From Annona cherimola (taxonomy: Eukaryota; Streptophyta; Magnoliopsida; Magnoliales; Annonaceae): 64,000 bases of DNA. The DNA lies in NCBI GenBank assembly GCA_030490835.1, contig CM059977.1, positions 11,374,765 through 11,438,764 on the forward strand, in the 5' to 3' direction. The position numbers were made by a program, and so were the translations under genes. Below the pieces are notes generated by a model. The model was not told the origin of the DNA, did not search any database, and saw only the letters and a list, made by a program, of their open reading frames with translations. Below are positions 36,814-46,800 of this stretch, one piece after another; position 1 is the stretch's first letter; the number at the start of each line of letters is the position of its first letter.

Positions 36814-38901
36814 TCATGTAGCTTTGCCTCCCGGGTCCCAAAGTTTGTTTGTTGTAGGATGGAACATGATATAAAAGTAATTTGTGTTCTTTTTCTTCAG
36901 AACCACATGCCTCCATGTTTCGGGATGATGTAGATGCATTTTTCTCCACCTTTTCCTCTTCAGCCTTCGTTTGTAATTTTTTCTTTGTATCTTGAACTTA
37001 ATGCTTCTCTGGCATGCGGCTTTGGTAGGTTGCCCCCATACTTCTCTGGCATGCTCCCAGTCTTTTATTTTTTGTGCGCTTTTTGCCCCTTGTGAAATAT
37101 TGTCTTCGCCGGTTGTTGGCGTTTTTCCTGCCAAGCTTGATGGAAAGACTATCTGGTAGCCATTTTGAAATATCCCTTGTGGATGTGTTGACGGAGATGT
37201 ATTTGTGACGGTGGGTTGATAGATGATGGTTGTGTGCCCTGCGCGTTCTGCGGCTTCCGGGGCTAACCTTGTTGGCTGTTCGACTTCGTCGACATTGCCT
37301 GTGTTGATGATGGTTTGTTGAGGCCTTTTAGATGCCTCTGCTTGATTGTCTGTATGAGGGATAACTTCATTTGTGACTTGTAAATGGTCTCTTCCATTTT
37401 GCTTTTTTTGTGCAGGAATTTCTTGAAATTTGTGCTCTTCGGCTAGCATTTCCTCTTCTGAGGTGTTTGTCCACTTTGTTGATAAGATTAATATTTCACC
37501 TTCCATGGTCGGGCATGATTGTGTAGAAGATGATAATAATGACTGCTTTGGAGGAATGCTAGGAGTAGAGGTGTAAGGAGCTTTGGGGTTCTCTTCTGCA
37601 TTTCTAGACTGCGGGCATGTTGGTTGGTTAACTGGAATGAAGACATTTTCTGGGGAGAAGTGTGACAAAGTTGGTTGACTTGCTATCTTGAGAGGAGTTC
37701 CCGGGTTTGTAAGCAAGGTATTGGAGGATGTTTTTTGAACAATAGGGGATTTATGTGAAATAAGATCCTCTTGCATAGGCTTGACAGGTTTTCCCAATAA
37801 AATGACTGGCTCAACCCATTTTCTTTGAAGGGTGATCGGGTTGGCATTTCGGCCTTGTAAAACGACATGAGCATCATGGGGTTGGACTTTTGTTATGAAA
37901 ATAGAAGGGTCGAAGGTTTTGGCATTACCCTTCACAAAATTGACTTCCATGCCAATGTCCACTATATGAGGTGTCTGGCTTGCCTGTTCAAGATGAATTG
38001 CATTTTCTTGTTGTGGCCATGGGGAGATGGTGCCATGTCTAATTCCCGCCTCCACTTGGTCCCCGGCTTGGAGGAGTTGAGTGAAGTTGACATATGGGTG
38101 AGAGATGAGGTAGCCCGAGATGCTCGGGTGCGTTGAGTTGATGACGATGGAGATTTGCTCGTCCAACGGCAACGGGCTTTTCATCTTCGCCGCCAAGGCA
38201 CGCCATCTAACCACGTACTCTGAGAACGTTTCATCCTCTTCTTGCTTGAGTGCTTCGAGATCGGCCCTTTTGGGAGCCGTGTTTAGCATATATGAAAAGC
38301 GGTCCATGAAGGCTAAGGAGAGTTGTTCCCATGTTTTGATTTGCTTGCAGTCGAGCGACGTATGCCATTCAAGGGCGTCTTCTCTCAAGCTATGTTGGAA
38401 TAGCATGACCAAAATTTCCTCCTTTTTTACCAAAGGGTATAAAATACTGCAAAAGGCCTTGATATGGGCATGTGGGCATGAGTTTCCTTCATAGATAGGG
38501 AGGGTTGGCATTTTGAAATTTTCAGGTAGTTGTGCATTTGGAAATGGGCATAAGTCTTCAATTTTTACCAAATGAAAGTCCTCCTCTTGCTGCCGGTCAA
38601 TTTTTCTTTGTAACTCTTGGAGTTGGCTTTGAAATTGTATCTTGACCTCTTCTATTTCGCCTTGCACTTTCGCTAGGCCATGTGATCTTTGAACCGGGAT
38701 GGATTGTGAGCTCGAACTCGTTGTTTGTTGATGTTGTGATGAAGAGGACGACGCTTGATGTTGTTGTTTTGCCATTGATTGACGTTGCTCTATTATTTTG
38801 TAGAGCATGTCCTCCATCCGTTGCATTCGTTGCATCATCCGATCACATTTTTCAAATGGGAATGCAGTATTTTCCTTTGAAAGATGATTTGTCGGCTCCA
38901 T
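36814..38901 (-). CDS. gag: Retrotransposon Gag protein
   Basis: Capsid-type Gag of the LTR retrotransposon, 695 residues from ATG 38901 (MEPTNHLSKENTAFPF). An open frame extends upstream to 39051 but encodes a lysine/phenylalanine-rich stretch from a T-rich simple repeat, so the downstream ATG is preferred. Residues about 20-120 are polar with Gln/Ser runs and a likely coiled coil (QGEIEEVKIQFQSQLQELQR). The plant retrotransposon gag domain follows: PTLPIYEGNSCPHAHIKAF, LFQHSLREDALEWHTSL, TWEQLSLAFMDRFSYM, LEALKQEEDETFSEYVVRW and SHPYVNFTQLLQAGDQVEAG. The long C-terminal part is Pro/Ser/Thr-rich without similarity I recognise, and ends with a basic patch (KRRLKRKRWRK). No CCHC zinc knuckle and no protease motif are visible; the basic patch may replace the knuckle for RNA binding (inference). 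The frame is intact, so the protein could be made. Confidence 0.88.
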   Translation of the reverse strand: MEPTNHLSKENTAFPFEKCDRMMQRMQRMEDMLYKIIEQRQSMAKQQHQASSSSSQHQQTTSSSSQSIPVQRSHGLAKVQGEIEEVKIQFQSQLQELQRKIDRQQEEDFHLVKIEDLCPFPNAQLPENFKMPTLPIYEGNSCPHAHIKAFCSILYPLVKKEEILVMLFQHSLREDALEWHTSLDCKQIKTWEQLSLAFMDRFSYMLNTAPKRADLEALKQEEDETFSEYVVRWRALAAKMKSPLPLDEQISIVINSTHPSISGYLISHPYVNFTQLLQAGDQVEAGIRHGTISPWPQQENAIHLEQASQTPHIVDIGMEVNFVKGNAKTFDPSIFITKVQPHDAHVVLQGRNANPITLQRKWVEPVILLGKPVKPMQEDLISHKSPIVQKTSSNTLLTNPGTPLKIASQPTLSHFSPENVFIPVNQPTCPQSRNAEENPKAPYTSTPSIPPKQSLLSSSTQSCPTMEGEILILSTKWTNTSEEEMLAEEHKFQEIPAQKKQNGRDHLQVTNEVIPHTDNQAEASKRPQQTIINTGNVDEVEQPTRLAPEAAERAGHTTIIYQPTVTNTSPSTHPQGIFQNGYQIVFPSSLAGKTPTTGEDNISQGAKSAQKIKDWEHAREVWGQPTKAACQRSIKFKIQRKNYKRRLKRKRWRKMHLHHPETWRHVVLKKKNTNYFYIMFHPTTNKLWDPGGKAT

Positions 38902-38959
38902 GTATGCGATCTTCAGCTTGAAGGCAACTAGAACTTTAAGATATATAATTTCTTCACTC

Positions 38960-39110
38960 TTTTTTTTAAAAAAAAAACCTTTTTTTTTTCTTTTAACTCT
39001 TTTTTTTTCTCTCTTTTTTTTCAACTCTTTTTTTTGCTCTTTTTTTTTCAACTCTTTTTTTTGCTCTTTTTTTTTTGCTCTTTTTTTTAACCTCTTTTTT
39101 TTTTTAGTAG
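38960..39110. repeat. T-rich simple repeat before gag
   Basis: Repeats of runs of eight to ten T separated by ctc, gctc or caactc. On the minus strand it is an A-rich part of the leader just upstream of the gag ATG. Confidence 0.85.
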
Positions 39111-39300
39111 GAAGTCAAAGTAAAATTATGGAAACATGATATGATGCCCCCCGGTTTCAGAACCAAGGGTAGAAAGGTTGATTAATCATCTTTGAACTTG
39201 AAAAGCCATTGCTAGCTTACTGCCGCGTCGCCGTGATGCCTCTGGACGTTGCTGTACCTTTATGCTATGTCTGTGTCTTTTCCGTATTGGTCTTGTCAGT

Positions 39301-39510
39301 GCCTTTATGTCATGTCGATTGTCTTGTCAGCCTACAGTTGACTTCTAGGCACGTAAGCTTTATGTCACATCAATGGTCATTTCAGCGCCTTTATGTCATG
39401 TCAATTGTCTTGTCAGCATACAGTTGACTCTAGGCATGTAAGCTTTATGTCACATCAATGGTCTTGGGTCAACCATTGACTTCTAGGCACGTAAGCTTTA
39501 TGTCACATCA
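39301..39510. repeat. 86-bp tandem repeats in retrotransposon leader
   Basis: Units starting gcctttatgtcatgtc at 39301 and 39387, plus a partial third unit (ttctaggcacgtaagcttta, cacatcag) from about 39472. They lie in the untranslated leader between PBS and gag. Confidence 0.8.
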
Positions 39511-39720
39511 GTGATTGTCTTGCTTTGCCTTCGAGATATGGTGAAGAACCTGAGCAATCAATGAAAATGGGTTAGCACTTGTAAATAGATACTAAAAAAA
39601 AAGCCAACCTTTGGATGTATACTCGCAAGTCCGGGTCCTTTTGTATTTTTTGAGATTTTATTTGTTTTAAGTTCCACGCGTGAGAATGTTTGAGGTCCAC
39701 AGATTTGGGTTTGCCTGAGG

Positions 39721-39931
39721 CGTCTCTGGAAAAGTGACCAGTTCGCTTGAAGCGTGTCTGGAGAAGGACCAGTTCTCTTGAAGCGTGTCTGGAGAAGGAC
39801 CAGTTCTCTTGAAGCGTGTCTGGAAGAATGACCAGTTCGCTTGAAGAGTGTCTGGAAGAATGACCAGTTTGCTTGAAGAGTCTCTGGAAGGAAGACCAGT
39901 TCGCTTGAAGCGTTTCTGGAAGTGTGACCAG
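39721..39931. repeat. 31-32-bp tandem repeats in retrotransposon leader
   Basis: About 6.7 copies of a unit like cgtgtctggagaaggaccag plus ttctcttgaag, with small length and base differences. Their constant gacc/ggtc and tctgg/ccaga parts could form repeated stem-loops in the RNA. Confidence 0.88.
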
Positions 39932-40263
39932 AAAACACTCAGGTTATGAAAAAGAAGTGATTTTTACGCCGGATTTAACATTAATTAGCTTCATTCTTGC
40001 TGGAAGTTGTTCCTTTTGGCTCGTATTAGGTGCCTTGACAGTCACAAGGCGGTATCCAGCAAGTCTTCACGAGTTCTGTCCGTTTTTTGAGCTGGACGCC
40101 TCTGGACCTAAAAACTTTTTAGGTTTCTGCACGATTTGGGCAGAAACTTCAGAAACTCGCTGCCGGATGACGGGAAACCGCCCGGAACTCGCTGTTCAGC
40201 GAGGAAGAAGCTCCGATCTTCCAGTTTCTGACCCCCTTGCGCCGATGTAGACCTGCAACGCCG

Positions 40264-40281
40264 TCCCCAGCGGAGTCGCCA
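40264..40281 (-). other. Primer-binding site of the retrotransposon
   Basis: On the minus strand TGGCGACTCCGCTGGGGA lies 3 bases inside the 5' LTR. It begins TGG as required to pair with a tRNA CCA end, and from memory fits the 3' end of a plant tRNA-Arg; the tRNA identity needs a tRNA database comparison. Confidence 0.75.
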
Positions 40282-40284
40282 AGC

Positions 40285-41474
40285 TGTAGCACCCGCCGTG
40301 AGCACTACGGTGGGCTCGGAATGGTTTCCCGGGCCTTGAAAATGTGGATCGTGTTGAAAAGCAACGCGGGCTTAGATTTCCTGCATTCACATGGGGTAAA
40401 ACGCATTAGGCTTCATATCTTTTAGGAAAGTTGGCGTGTGGGTATTTTCTCGTGATTTCGACAGCATAACGGCTAAGACGGGGCTTTCCGTACACGGGTC
40501 AAGTCATAAATCCGGCAGCATAACAGCAGCGTATTATGCTGGGATCCGTGGACCCGCGTGCACCCACCTTGCCGGGGCGTTAACTCAAACACGCACACAC
40601 AAAAATAAAGAAAAACGGAGTCGCCACTGATCTTTAAAGGGAGATCAGACCCTGTTTAAAGAAATAAGGCACTAATAATACAGAGATCGGGTTCCGGCCT
40701 ACGGATTGAAGCAAATATGGAGAAATCTGCCAACCCGAGGCGGTTTACACGGCGTGAAAGGGGGTAAAATGAAAGATTTGAGAGAATGGGAGAGATGGAA
40801 AGAGGGCGTGGAGGAGGGAGCGTGGCTTGGAGAGCGTGAAAAGCCGGGACGCCGGGGTGTTGCTGCAGACTCCCGTCCTCCCCTTGGGATGCCTCTCTTC
40901 AAGTCCTCTCAAATGAGAGGGGTGCCTCTCCTTTTATAGATGCAAGAGTGGGCTTTGGGCTCTCTTGAGTCATGGACTTGGTCCATGGGCTTGGACTTGT
41001 GTTGGGATCATGGGCTTTTGGGCCCTCTTGAGGTCATGGACTTGGTCCATGGGCTTGGGCTTCTTGAAGAGTTGGACTTTATCCACATTCTTGAGCTTGG
41101 GTTGAGGTTGTGGGCCTTGGCCCCTTTGAAGGCTTGGACTTGGTCCATATACTTGAGTTTGGTGGACTTGAGCTTGGCTTAAGCCCGTTTGCTTTGGATG
41201 GGCCGTTGTAGGGGCCCAGAATTGTAGGAAAGCCTGCTTCTGAGGCTTGGGCTGCATTGTGGAGCCAGTTGAGGTGGCCTGTAGGAGCTTCGCTCTTTTA
41301 TGGGCCTGGTCTGGTTGTTGAAAAGCCTTCTTCGAGGCTCGGTGGAGTTTCGCTCCTGTGGGTTGAGTGCGGAATGGCCCGCTTAGCTGGCTTGAACTTC
41401 CTTTTGTGTCTTGAATTTGCTTGGACTTGTAATCCATTTTACCCATTTTTGGGCCCAAAGGTGGGGTGTCAACA
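40285..41474 (-). repeat. LTR (5' LTR in element orientation)
   Basis: 1190 bp, TG...CA, differing from 35095-36284 at one position. A minus-strand TATA motif (CTATAAAAGG, about 40930-40940) lies some 540 nt inside it and would start transcription toward gag. Confidence 0.95.
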
Positions 41475-41570
41475 CATAGCTTAGCTGGTAAGTTCCCAGC
41501 CATGGTGCTTGGGCATGCCAAGTTCGATCTTAGGGTGAAGAGTTTTATCTTCTTTTTTTTTTTTTTTTGC
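41475..41570 (+). mobile_element. tRNA-like / possible SINE head
   Basis: TAGCTTAGCTGG (41477-41488) fits a pol III A box (TRGYNNARNNGG) and AGTTCGATCTT (41521-41531) approximates a B box (GGTTCGANNCC) at normal spacing, followed by a T run at about 41551-41568. The retrotransposon inserted at its very start. The short length leaves this uncertain. Confidence 0.35.
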
Positions 41571-43737
41571 CTCGAGAGCAATGTCTCTAGTGACTGAGGC
41601 AGAGGAGACACACTGCCATCGATTCAAATCATCCTACAACTAAATTCCACAGGCCAAAAGATTGGGCTGGTACAAAACATTGGTACTTAATACTGGGCAC
41701 CCAGAATCTGCACAGGCAACTACGTTTCAGGCAAGAAGCCCAAGGTTAGTATAGTATAAAGTTGAACACTTGAACTCCTTACCGATTTGAAAAAACCAAT
41801 TTTATCTTCAGAAAATTGGGATGAAAATAGTCGAATAATCAATGGCAATAGATAACCGAGAATGCATCTCGCTACTAGTTTCCTTATACCCACAGAAAAA
41901 ACCTCCACAACAAAGAAATTTTTAATCGGATTCCACAATATCTTTGAAGAGCAATGATCACATAACCTATACGTATTTTATTCATGATTCAAAAATCTAC
42001 GGATATTGAAAACCAATATACTAATAGATTATTCGATTTCCAACTATAGTTCCTCGGAAGATTCGCCAATTCCGCTCGATCTTAGTACCGCGTTGAGATT
42101 ACCTGATACAAGCGAAGATGGAGAACCATGTAAAGATTACTCATTTTCTGATCTTAGCACAATTGAATCCATTATTGTCGTAGTATTGAGAGCATAAGAA
42201 AATCGGGTTGGCGCTATTAGTAGGATGGTTTGTGATTATCTTGGCCAGAAAAGAACATCGAGCCTCTCAAGCAATGTCATTATAGTTCACAATCTTCCAG
42301 AAATGTTCAAGGCCCCATTTGGTGCATGTCCAAAAATGGACTCAGCAGAACAGAATTGTTGACCTCACCGAATTATTTTGAATTGCAATTTACGTCTCTC
42401 ACTCTCACAAAGATTGAAGAAGAAGAATAGCAGTTGAACGTTCCTTCGGATTTAAGAACATAATCGTATTAAAAGAAAACACAGAAGAAAATATCCTCTG
42501 GACAGGCAGAAGTCCTGATGATTTTTTGTACATTTTAAGTAGAGCCATGTAGATATGGGCGGAGGACAAAAGAATTCTTATACCCGTACCAAATATACAT
42601 AATTTCTCTTATAACTACAATATTTCGTAAATTTTTTTATACCCATAACATTTCATTCTAAATTTCTCTCATACAACGCCGTTAAAATATCATTATCTGT
42701 CCCAATGAAAAAACGATTTTGCCATTTTAGATTTTTTTCTAAATACGATAAATCAACCTTAATATAACTTTCAAGTTATTTAATATCTTGTATTAATGAT
42801 TTACTACCATCAATTGAGTCATGTTAAGGTTAAATTATCTCAATTAAAAAATTTTAAATGGGCAAAACTATCTTTTCAATGTGGCAGATATCGGTGGTTT
42901 TAATGACATGAGTATGAAATGAATTTAGGGTAAAATATTATGGGTATAAAAAGAATTTATGAAATGTCATAGGTATAAAAGAAATTACGTGCATTTATTA
43001 TATATATAAGAGTAATTATCCATTTCCAGAGAAAAATGAATACTCTTTTCACGATAACCAAAGGAGCTCGCACAAAAATCTCAAATATGTTGTTGAGGGA
43101 TGAACGCTTGCTCTTTCTTCAGCTACGCCACTCAGACGTCATCTTGTCAATCAAAACATCTGCTAAACATTTGCTAGCTGGAGTTAGTTTCGATATGCAT
43201 TCATCGTGATGAGCACAGAAACATCCAGATCTACAGGAATGCCTGTTTTCAAGAAGTTCATGAATAGGAATAGAAAGAAAAAAAAAAAAAAAAAAAAAAA
43301 ACAAGTAAGACAGAGCCTCTGCTTGAGATCAACATAGCCATCTCTAAAAGCATCACATTGAGATTGCAAATGCACAGACATATATTTACCAGGGGAAGCT
43401 TCCAGTAGAACAAAATGTTCCACGGCGTCTTGTTTAAAGAGAACAAAATAGAGATCTCCGTTAAGAAATTTGTACACAAATGATTATTAAGGAAACAAAA
43501 TAACCCAATTCAAACGCTAAATTAATTATTTAAAAACAGCATGATGAGGCGAGGAAAAAAAAAAAGAACAAAAGAATCAGATCGAAGCATTGTTGTTATA
43601 GGTATCACGTATCGAAACAAAAAAAAAAAAAAAAGGAACTCTTTCCATTATCCTTCCCTCCCTGAATGTCAGATGCAGTACCAATGGTGCCGGACTATAT
43701 GGGGAACCTCCACCCAGTTTATGTATAGGGAGATCTC
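41571..43737. other. Intergenic, unidentified
   Basis: The segment 41640-42300 has more even base composition than its surroundings and two 60-70-codon ORFs (minus 41720-41938, plus 42006-42197) that I do not recognise; it might be a fragment of another element or organelle DNA. A foldback element lies at 42556-43020. Poly-A at about 43278-43301. Confidence 0.4.
42556..43020. mobile_element. Foldback element (atacccat family)
   Basis: Left half (aagaattcttatacccgtac, aatttctctcatac) and right half (gggtataaaaagaatttatg, gtcataggtataaaagaaat) are inverted over much of the element. Similar layout to 26222-27053 and 49880-50300, but sequences differ. Target duplication not determined. Confidence 0.4.
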
Positions 43738-44397
43738 TCAACGGCCAGCTACAACACCTGGGGCAGCAGAAGCCGGTGGGACGATGCCGCCTAAGAAGGA
43801 CAGGAAGCCGATGTTGGCGCCGGGCTCCTGGTCATCCAGGAATAGATCATCGGGGACATGAAAAGATCCGTGGACAGAGACAAGGCCAGCACCGAGCATG
43901 GTGGCGGAGATGATGAGAGAGCCGACACTGGTGAGGAAGACGACGAAGACGGTCGTGCCGACAAGGCCGGCGAAGATCTCGCGGTCGGAGAAGGTGCGGC
44001 CGAAGAGGGAGATAGGGGGGGCGTCGGAGGGGCGGAAGAGGTAGAGAAAGATCCAGGCGGCGGCGAGGAGGAGGATGAGGAGGAGGGAGCCGGGGTGGGA
44101 GACGAGGGAGAGGGCGAGGACGGAGGCGATGAGGATGAGGTAGTTGATGCGGTAATAGGGGACGTTTTTGCGGAGGCGGGAGGAGGCTTCGGAGAGAGAG
44201 GTGGGACGGGAGAAGGAGGAGCGATCGAGGAGCTCGGCCCAGGAGCGGCGCTGGGCGAGGGCGAGGCGGGAGGAGTCGGAGATACGGAGGACGAAGGCGC
44301 GGAAGGCTGAGGGGGTGACGGCGGGAGCGACGTTGGCGTTGGAAGGTGGGGGAGGTTGGGTGGTGGAGACGGGAAGGAGAGTGGGAGCGGCGGCCAT
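43738..44397 (-). CDS. PRA1 family protein (prenylated Rab acceptor)
   Basis: Single-exon gene encoding 219 residues from the ATG at 44397 (MAAAPTLLPVSTTQPPPPS); an in-frame ATG upstream at 44448 exists but the downstream start gives the usual N-terminus. PRA1 proteins are small ER/Golgi/endosomal membrane proteins that bind Rab GTPases and act in vesicle trafficking. Visible landmarks: a Pro/Ala-rich cytosolic N-terminus to about residue 40; RRSWAELLDRSSFSRPTSLS and SRLRKNVPYYRINYL, the PRA1 signature; then hydrophobic pairs ILIASVLALSLVSHP with LLLILLLAAAWIFLYLF, and IFAGLVGTTVFVVFLTSVG with LIISATMLGAGLVSVHGSFH; then an acidic DDLFLDDQEPG tail. Length matches plant PRA1.B-type members. GC-rich and intact. 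Regulation is not evident. Confidence 0.93.
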   Translation of the reverse strand: MAAAPTLLPVSTTQPPPPSNANVAPAVTPSAFRAFVLRISDSSRLALAQRRSWAELLDRSSFSRPTSLSEASSRLRKNVPYYRINYLILIASVLALSLVSHPGSLLLILLLAAAWIFLYLFRPSDAPPISLFGRTFSDREIFAGLVGTTVFVVFLTSVGSLIISATMLGAGLVSVHGSFHVPDDLFLDDQEPGANIGFLSFLGGIVPPASAAPGVVAGR

Positions 44398-45589
44398 AGA
44401 TTGTTGTGGAATGGAAATTTCTTTTGCTTTCTTGTTAAGTTGTTTCATTTATTTATTATTATTATTTTCTTTTTTCGGGAGGGAGCTTGGAAGGAGGGGA
44501 GATGAAGGACGGAAAGCGTTGAGAGCGTTAAAAATAGAGAATGGAGGAGGAGCAGAGAGGAAGGTGGGGAGGATGATTCATGGTTCCTTGACGCGGAGAA
44601 GCCAGCGGCGCGCAAACGGTTGCAGATCCGGGTTGCAGTTCAATTGGCAACCCACGGACCGGACCGGCCGGTTTTGTCCGGTGGGTCAGGCCGGACGGAG
44701 AGCTGGAAATCTTCAAGGGACGTGATCTTACATGCGGGTCAATTTTCGGGCAAACGAAAAATTAATTTTTTTAAAAACAGTTGTTAGACTTTTTAGTGAA
44801 AGTTAAAATTTTCTCATCCAATTGATTTTTTTGTGAAAGTTAAGTTTTCCTCATCCAATTTGACTCCGTTACATAAGTTTGACTATAGCTAAGCCGTGGG
44901 TCAAAAAATTTCGTCGACATAGGACCTTTTGCGTATGCTTACAAGTTTTTTTTTTATTGGGCATACACCTACAAGACAATTTTGACTCAAATGTCAAATA
45001 TTAAAATATCATTGCATGATTTTGACTAATATGTAAGTATCGTCTTTTGTCATGACAGGGTATTTTGGGCATATCAGCGAGATTTGACTAATATTACATT
45101 CATATCCATTGAAGTAAAATCTGTTTAATCTAGAATAATCATAGTAAATTATATATGTTAGTCCTAAAAAAATAGTGGGTCACACGACAACTGTTAAACA
45201 AAAATATAAACGAAGTTCCAAGTTTATAGATGAAGATAGCTATGCAAAAAGAAATCAAAGATTAAAACACTAATAGTTTCACAACTAGGTCCTACTTGAC
45301 TCTTGAACCATTAATAATTTTATGAACGTAGAGTTGTCAACATCTATTTTAAGACATAATGATGAACTAGTCTAAGAGACTTTGTATTGTTTTTAGGTTT
45401 AATTTGTTTATAATTATCAAATATCGAAGTTAGTTTTCATTCAAACTATATATTTCAAATTAAATTTCATCATTTTGTATTTGCGTAGCATGCTTTAACT
45501 TATTTTATTATTTATGGTTTTTTGAAATGTGTTTACATCAGATATTATAGATTAAAAAAAAATATTTGTAAAACAAAGCTCATGGTGGG

Positions 45590-46800
45590 AGAGCTTGATT
45601 TGGCCAAAATGCAAAAATGAAATTTGAGGTTGCAACCCCAAAGTATATAGAGTGTTGTAAGTGAGGTGTGAGCAATTTAATGTCATGGCTTCAAACTGAG
45701 GTCATGACCCCAAAATGTTCATATTGTTGCAAACAGTCTGAGGTTATGGCCTCAAACTAAGGCTACGACCTCAAAGTGTTTAGTGGCTGCCAGCAATCTT
45801 AGGCCATGGTGCCAATTTGTGTTGATATAAAAGAGGTTAGTTAAAGCTTTGAAGAAAGGACTTATTAGGGCACGCAAAGGGAGAGAAAGGAGATTAAGGA
45901 GAGGTACTTTTGAATGAAGAATGATAAATAAAAAAAGGTAGAAGAAGCATCAAATAAGAGAAATCTACTTAACTTTCTCTTTTTTTTTCTTTTCTTTCTT
46001 TATTATTTGTTCCTTATCTTTTAACTTTTGAGGTATATGTGTTTGGAAAAGCTATTCGTTGGCTTTTTACGTTAATTATGAGTTAAACTTTATGTAAAGT
46101 TGTAATGGAACTCAACATATGCCACAACTTTGTATTTTCTTCCTATTTGATTTTCTATGCTTGGATTATATATTTAACTTGAGGAATATTGTAAGTATCC
46201 TTGTAATGTTTAGAAATGCTAGCTTGAGGTAAGACCTAGGTCAAATAACATGAGTTCATCTCACTACGCTAGGGTTTTTGTATCCTAGCTATGGAGCTTG
46301 TTTATTTATTAGTTCGAATAGGAATATACTGGTTAATCTCATATAATCATGTGAGGACTCATTCTCATAGAAATATAGAGTTTAGAAGTTGGTTGCTAGG
46401 ATTATATATATTTGAACCAGGATTATATATATTGGAAGACACGTATGATTAATGTGGTACCTTTGATTAATAATCCATGCTAAACAATCAATAAAGAAAA
46501 AATAAAAAATTTATATTTTGAGAAAAATCACAACCCTAAGTCCCTTAATACTTAAGGCCATCCCCTTAATTGTTATTATTTATTGCTTTTATTTCCTTAG
46601 AATTTAATCATATTTTTCTAATTAATATAATCTTATGTTATTTGAATCAACCCTTAAGTAGTTTTTTGATATTTGATTATATTTTATTCAGTTTGTCTAC
46701 TCATAAGGAACGATCTCTTACTCATCTCTTTATTATTTAAGCGACAAATGCACTTACGTTACAAGTCAATACACTAGTTGTGTTGTTAGTATCAAATATA
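45590..46800 (+). mobile_element. Degenerate LTR fragment, Ty3-like
   Basis: Palindromic repeats at 45620-45830, then a TATA-like gatataaaagagg (45830-45845), and near 46705-46760 ggaacgatctcttactcatc followed by gcgacaaatgcacttac, which resembles the 3' part of plant Ty3/Gypsy LTRs of the Athila/Tat kind. No partner LTR or coding region is present. Assignment is by resemblance from memory. Confidence 0.4.

Larger units (their letters stand above)
35095..41474 (-). mobile_element. Complete gag-only LTR retrotransposon (TR-GAG type)
   Basis: 6380-bp element in minus orientation. Its LTRs are 1190 bp (35095-36284 and 40285-41474), start TG and end CA, and differ at a single position that I can find (G at 35613, A at 40803). 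A perfect 5-bp target duplication CATAG flanks it (35090-35094 and 41475-41479). In its own orientation the 5' LTR is 41474-40285. A primer-binding site starting TGG follows 3 bases later, then a repeat-rich leader, one gag ORF (38901-36814), a T-rich tract in plus reading, and a polypurine tract just before the 3' LTR. The 4.0-kb internal region has no protease, reverse transcriptase, RNase H or integrase, so it must depend on enzymes of another element. This matches the TR-GAG class of plant elements. Near identity of the LTRs means very recent insertion. Confidence 0.93.

Noticed and set aside
38902..39051. N-terminal extension of gag (Lys/Phe-rich)
   Set aside because: It is translation of the T-rich simple repeat in the leader; the ATG at 38901 gives a normal Gag start.
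39301..39931. CRISPR-like direct repeat array
   Set aside because: This is plant DNA; repeats are contiguous without unique spacers and lie inside a retrotransposon leader.
39558..39938. Minus-strand ORF in the retrotransposon leader
   Set aside because: Encoded by the 31-32-bp repeats, without protein family resemblance; treated as noncoding leader.
43858..44725. Plus-strand Glu/Gly-rich ORFs
   Set aside because: Antisense of the PRA1 gene.
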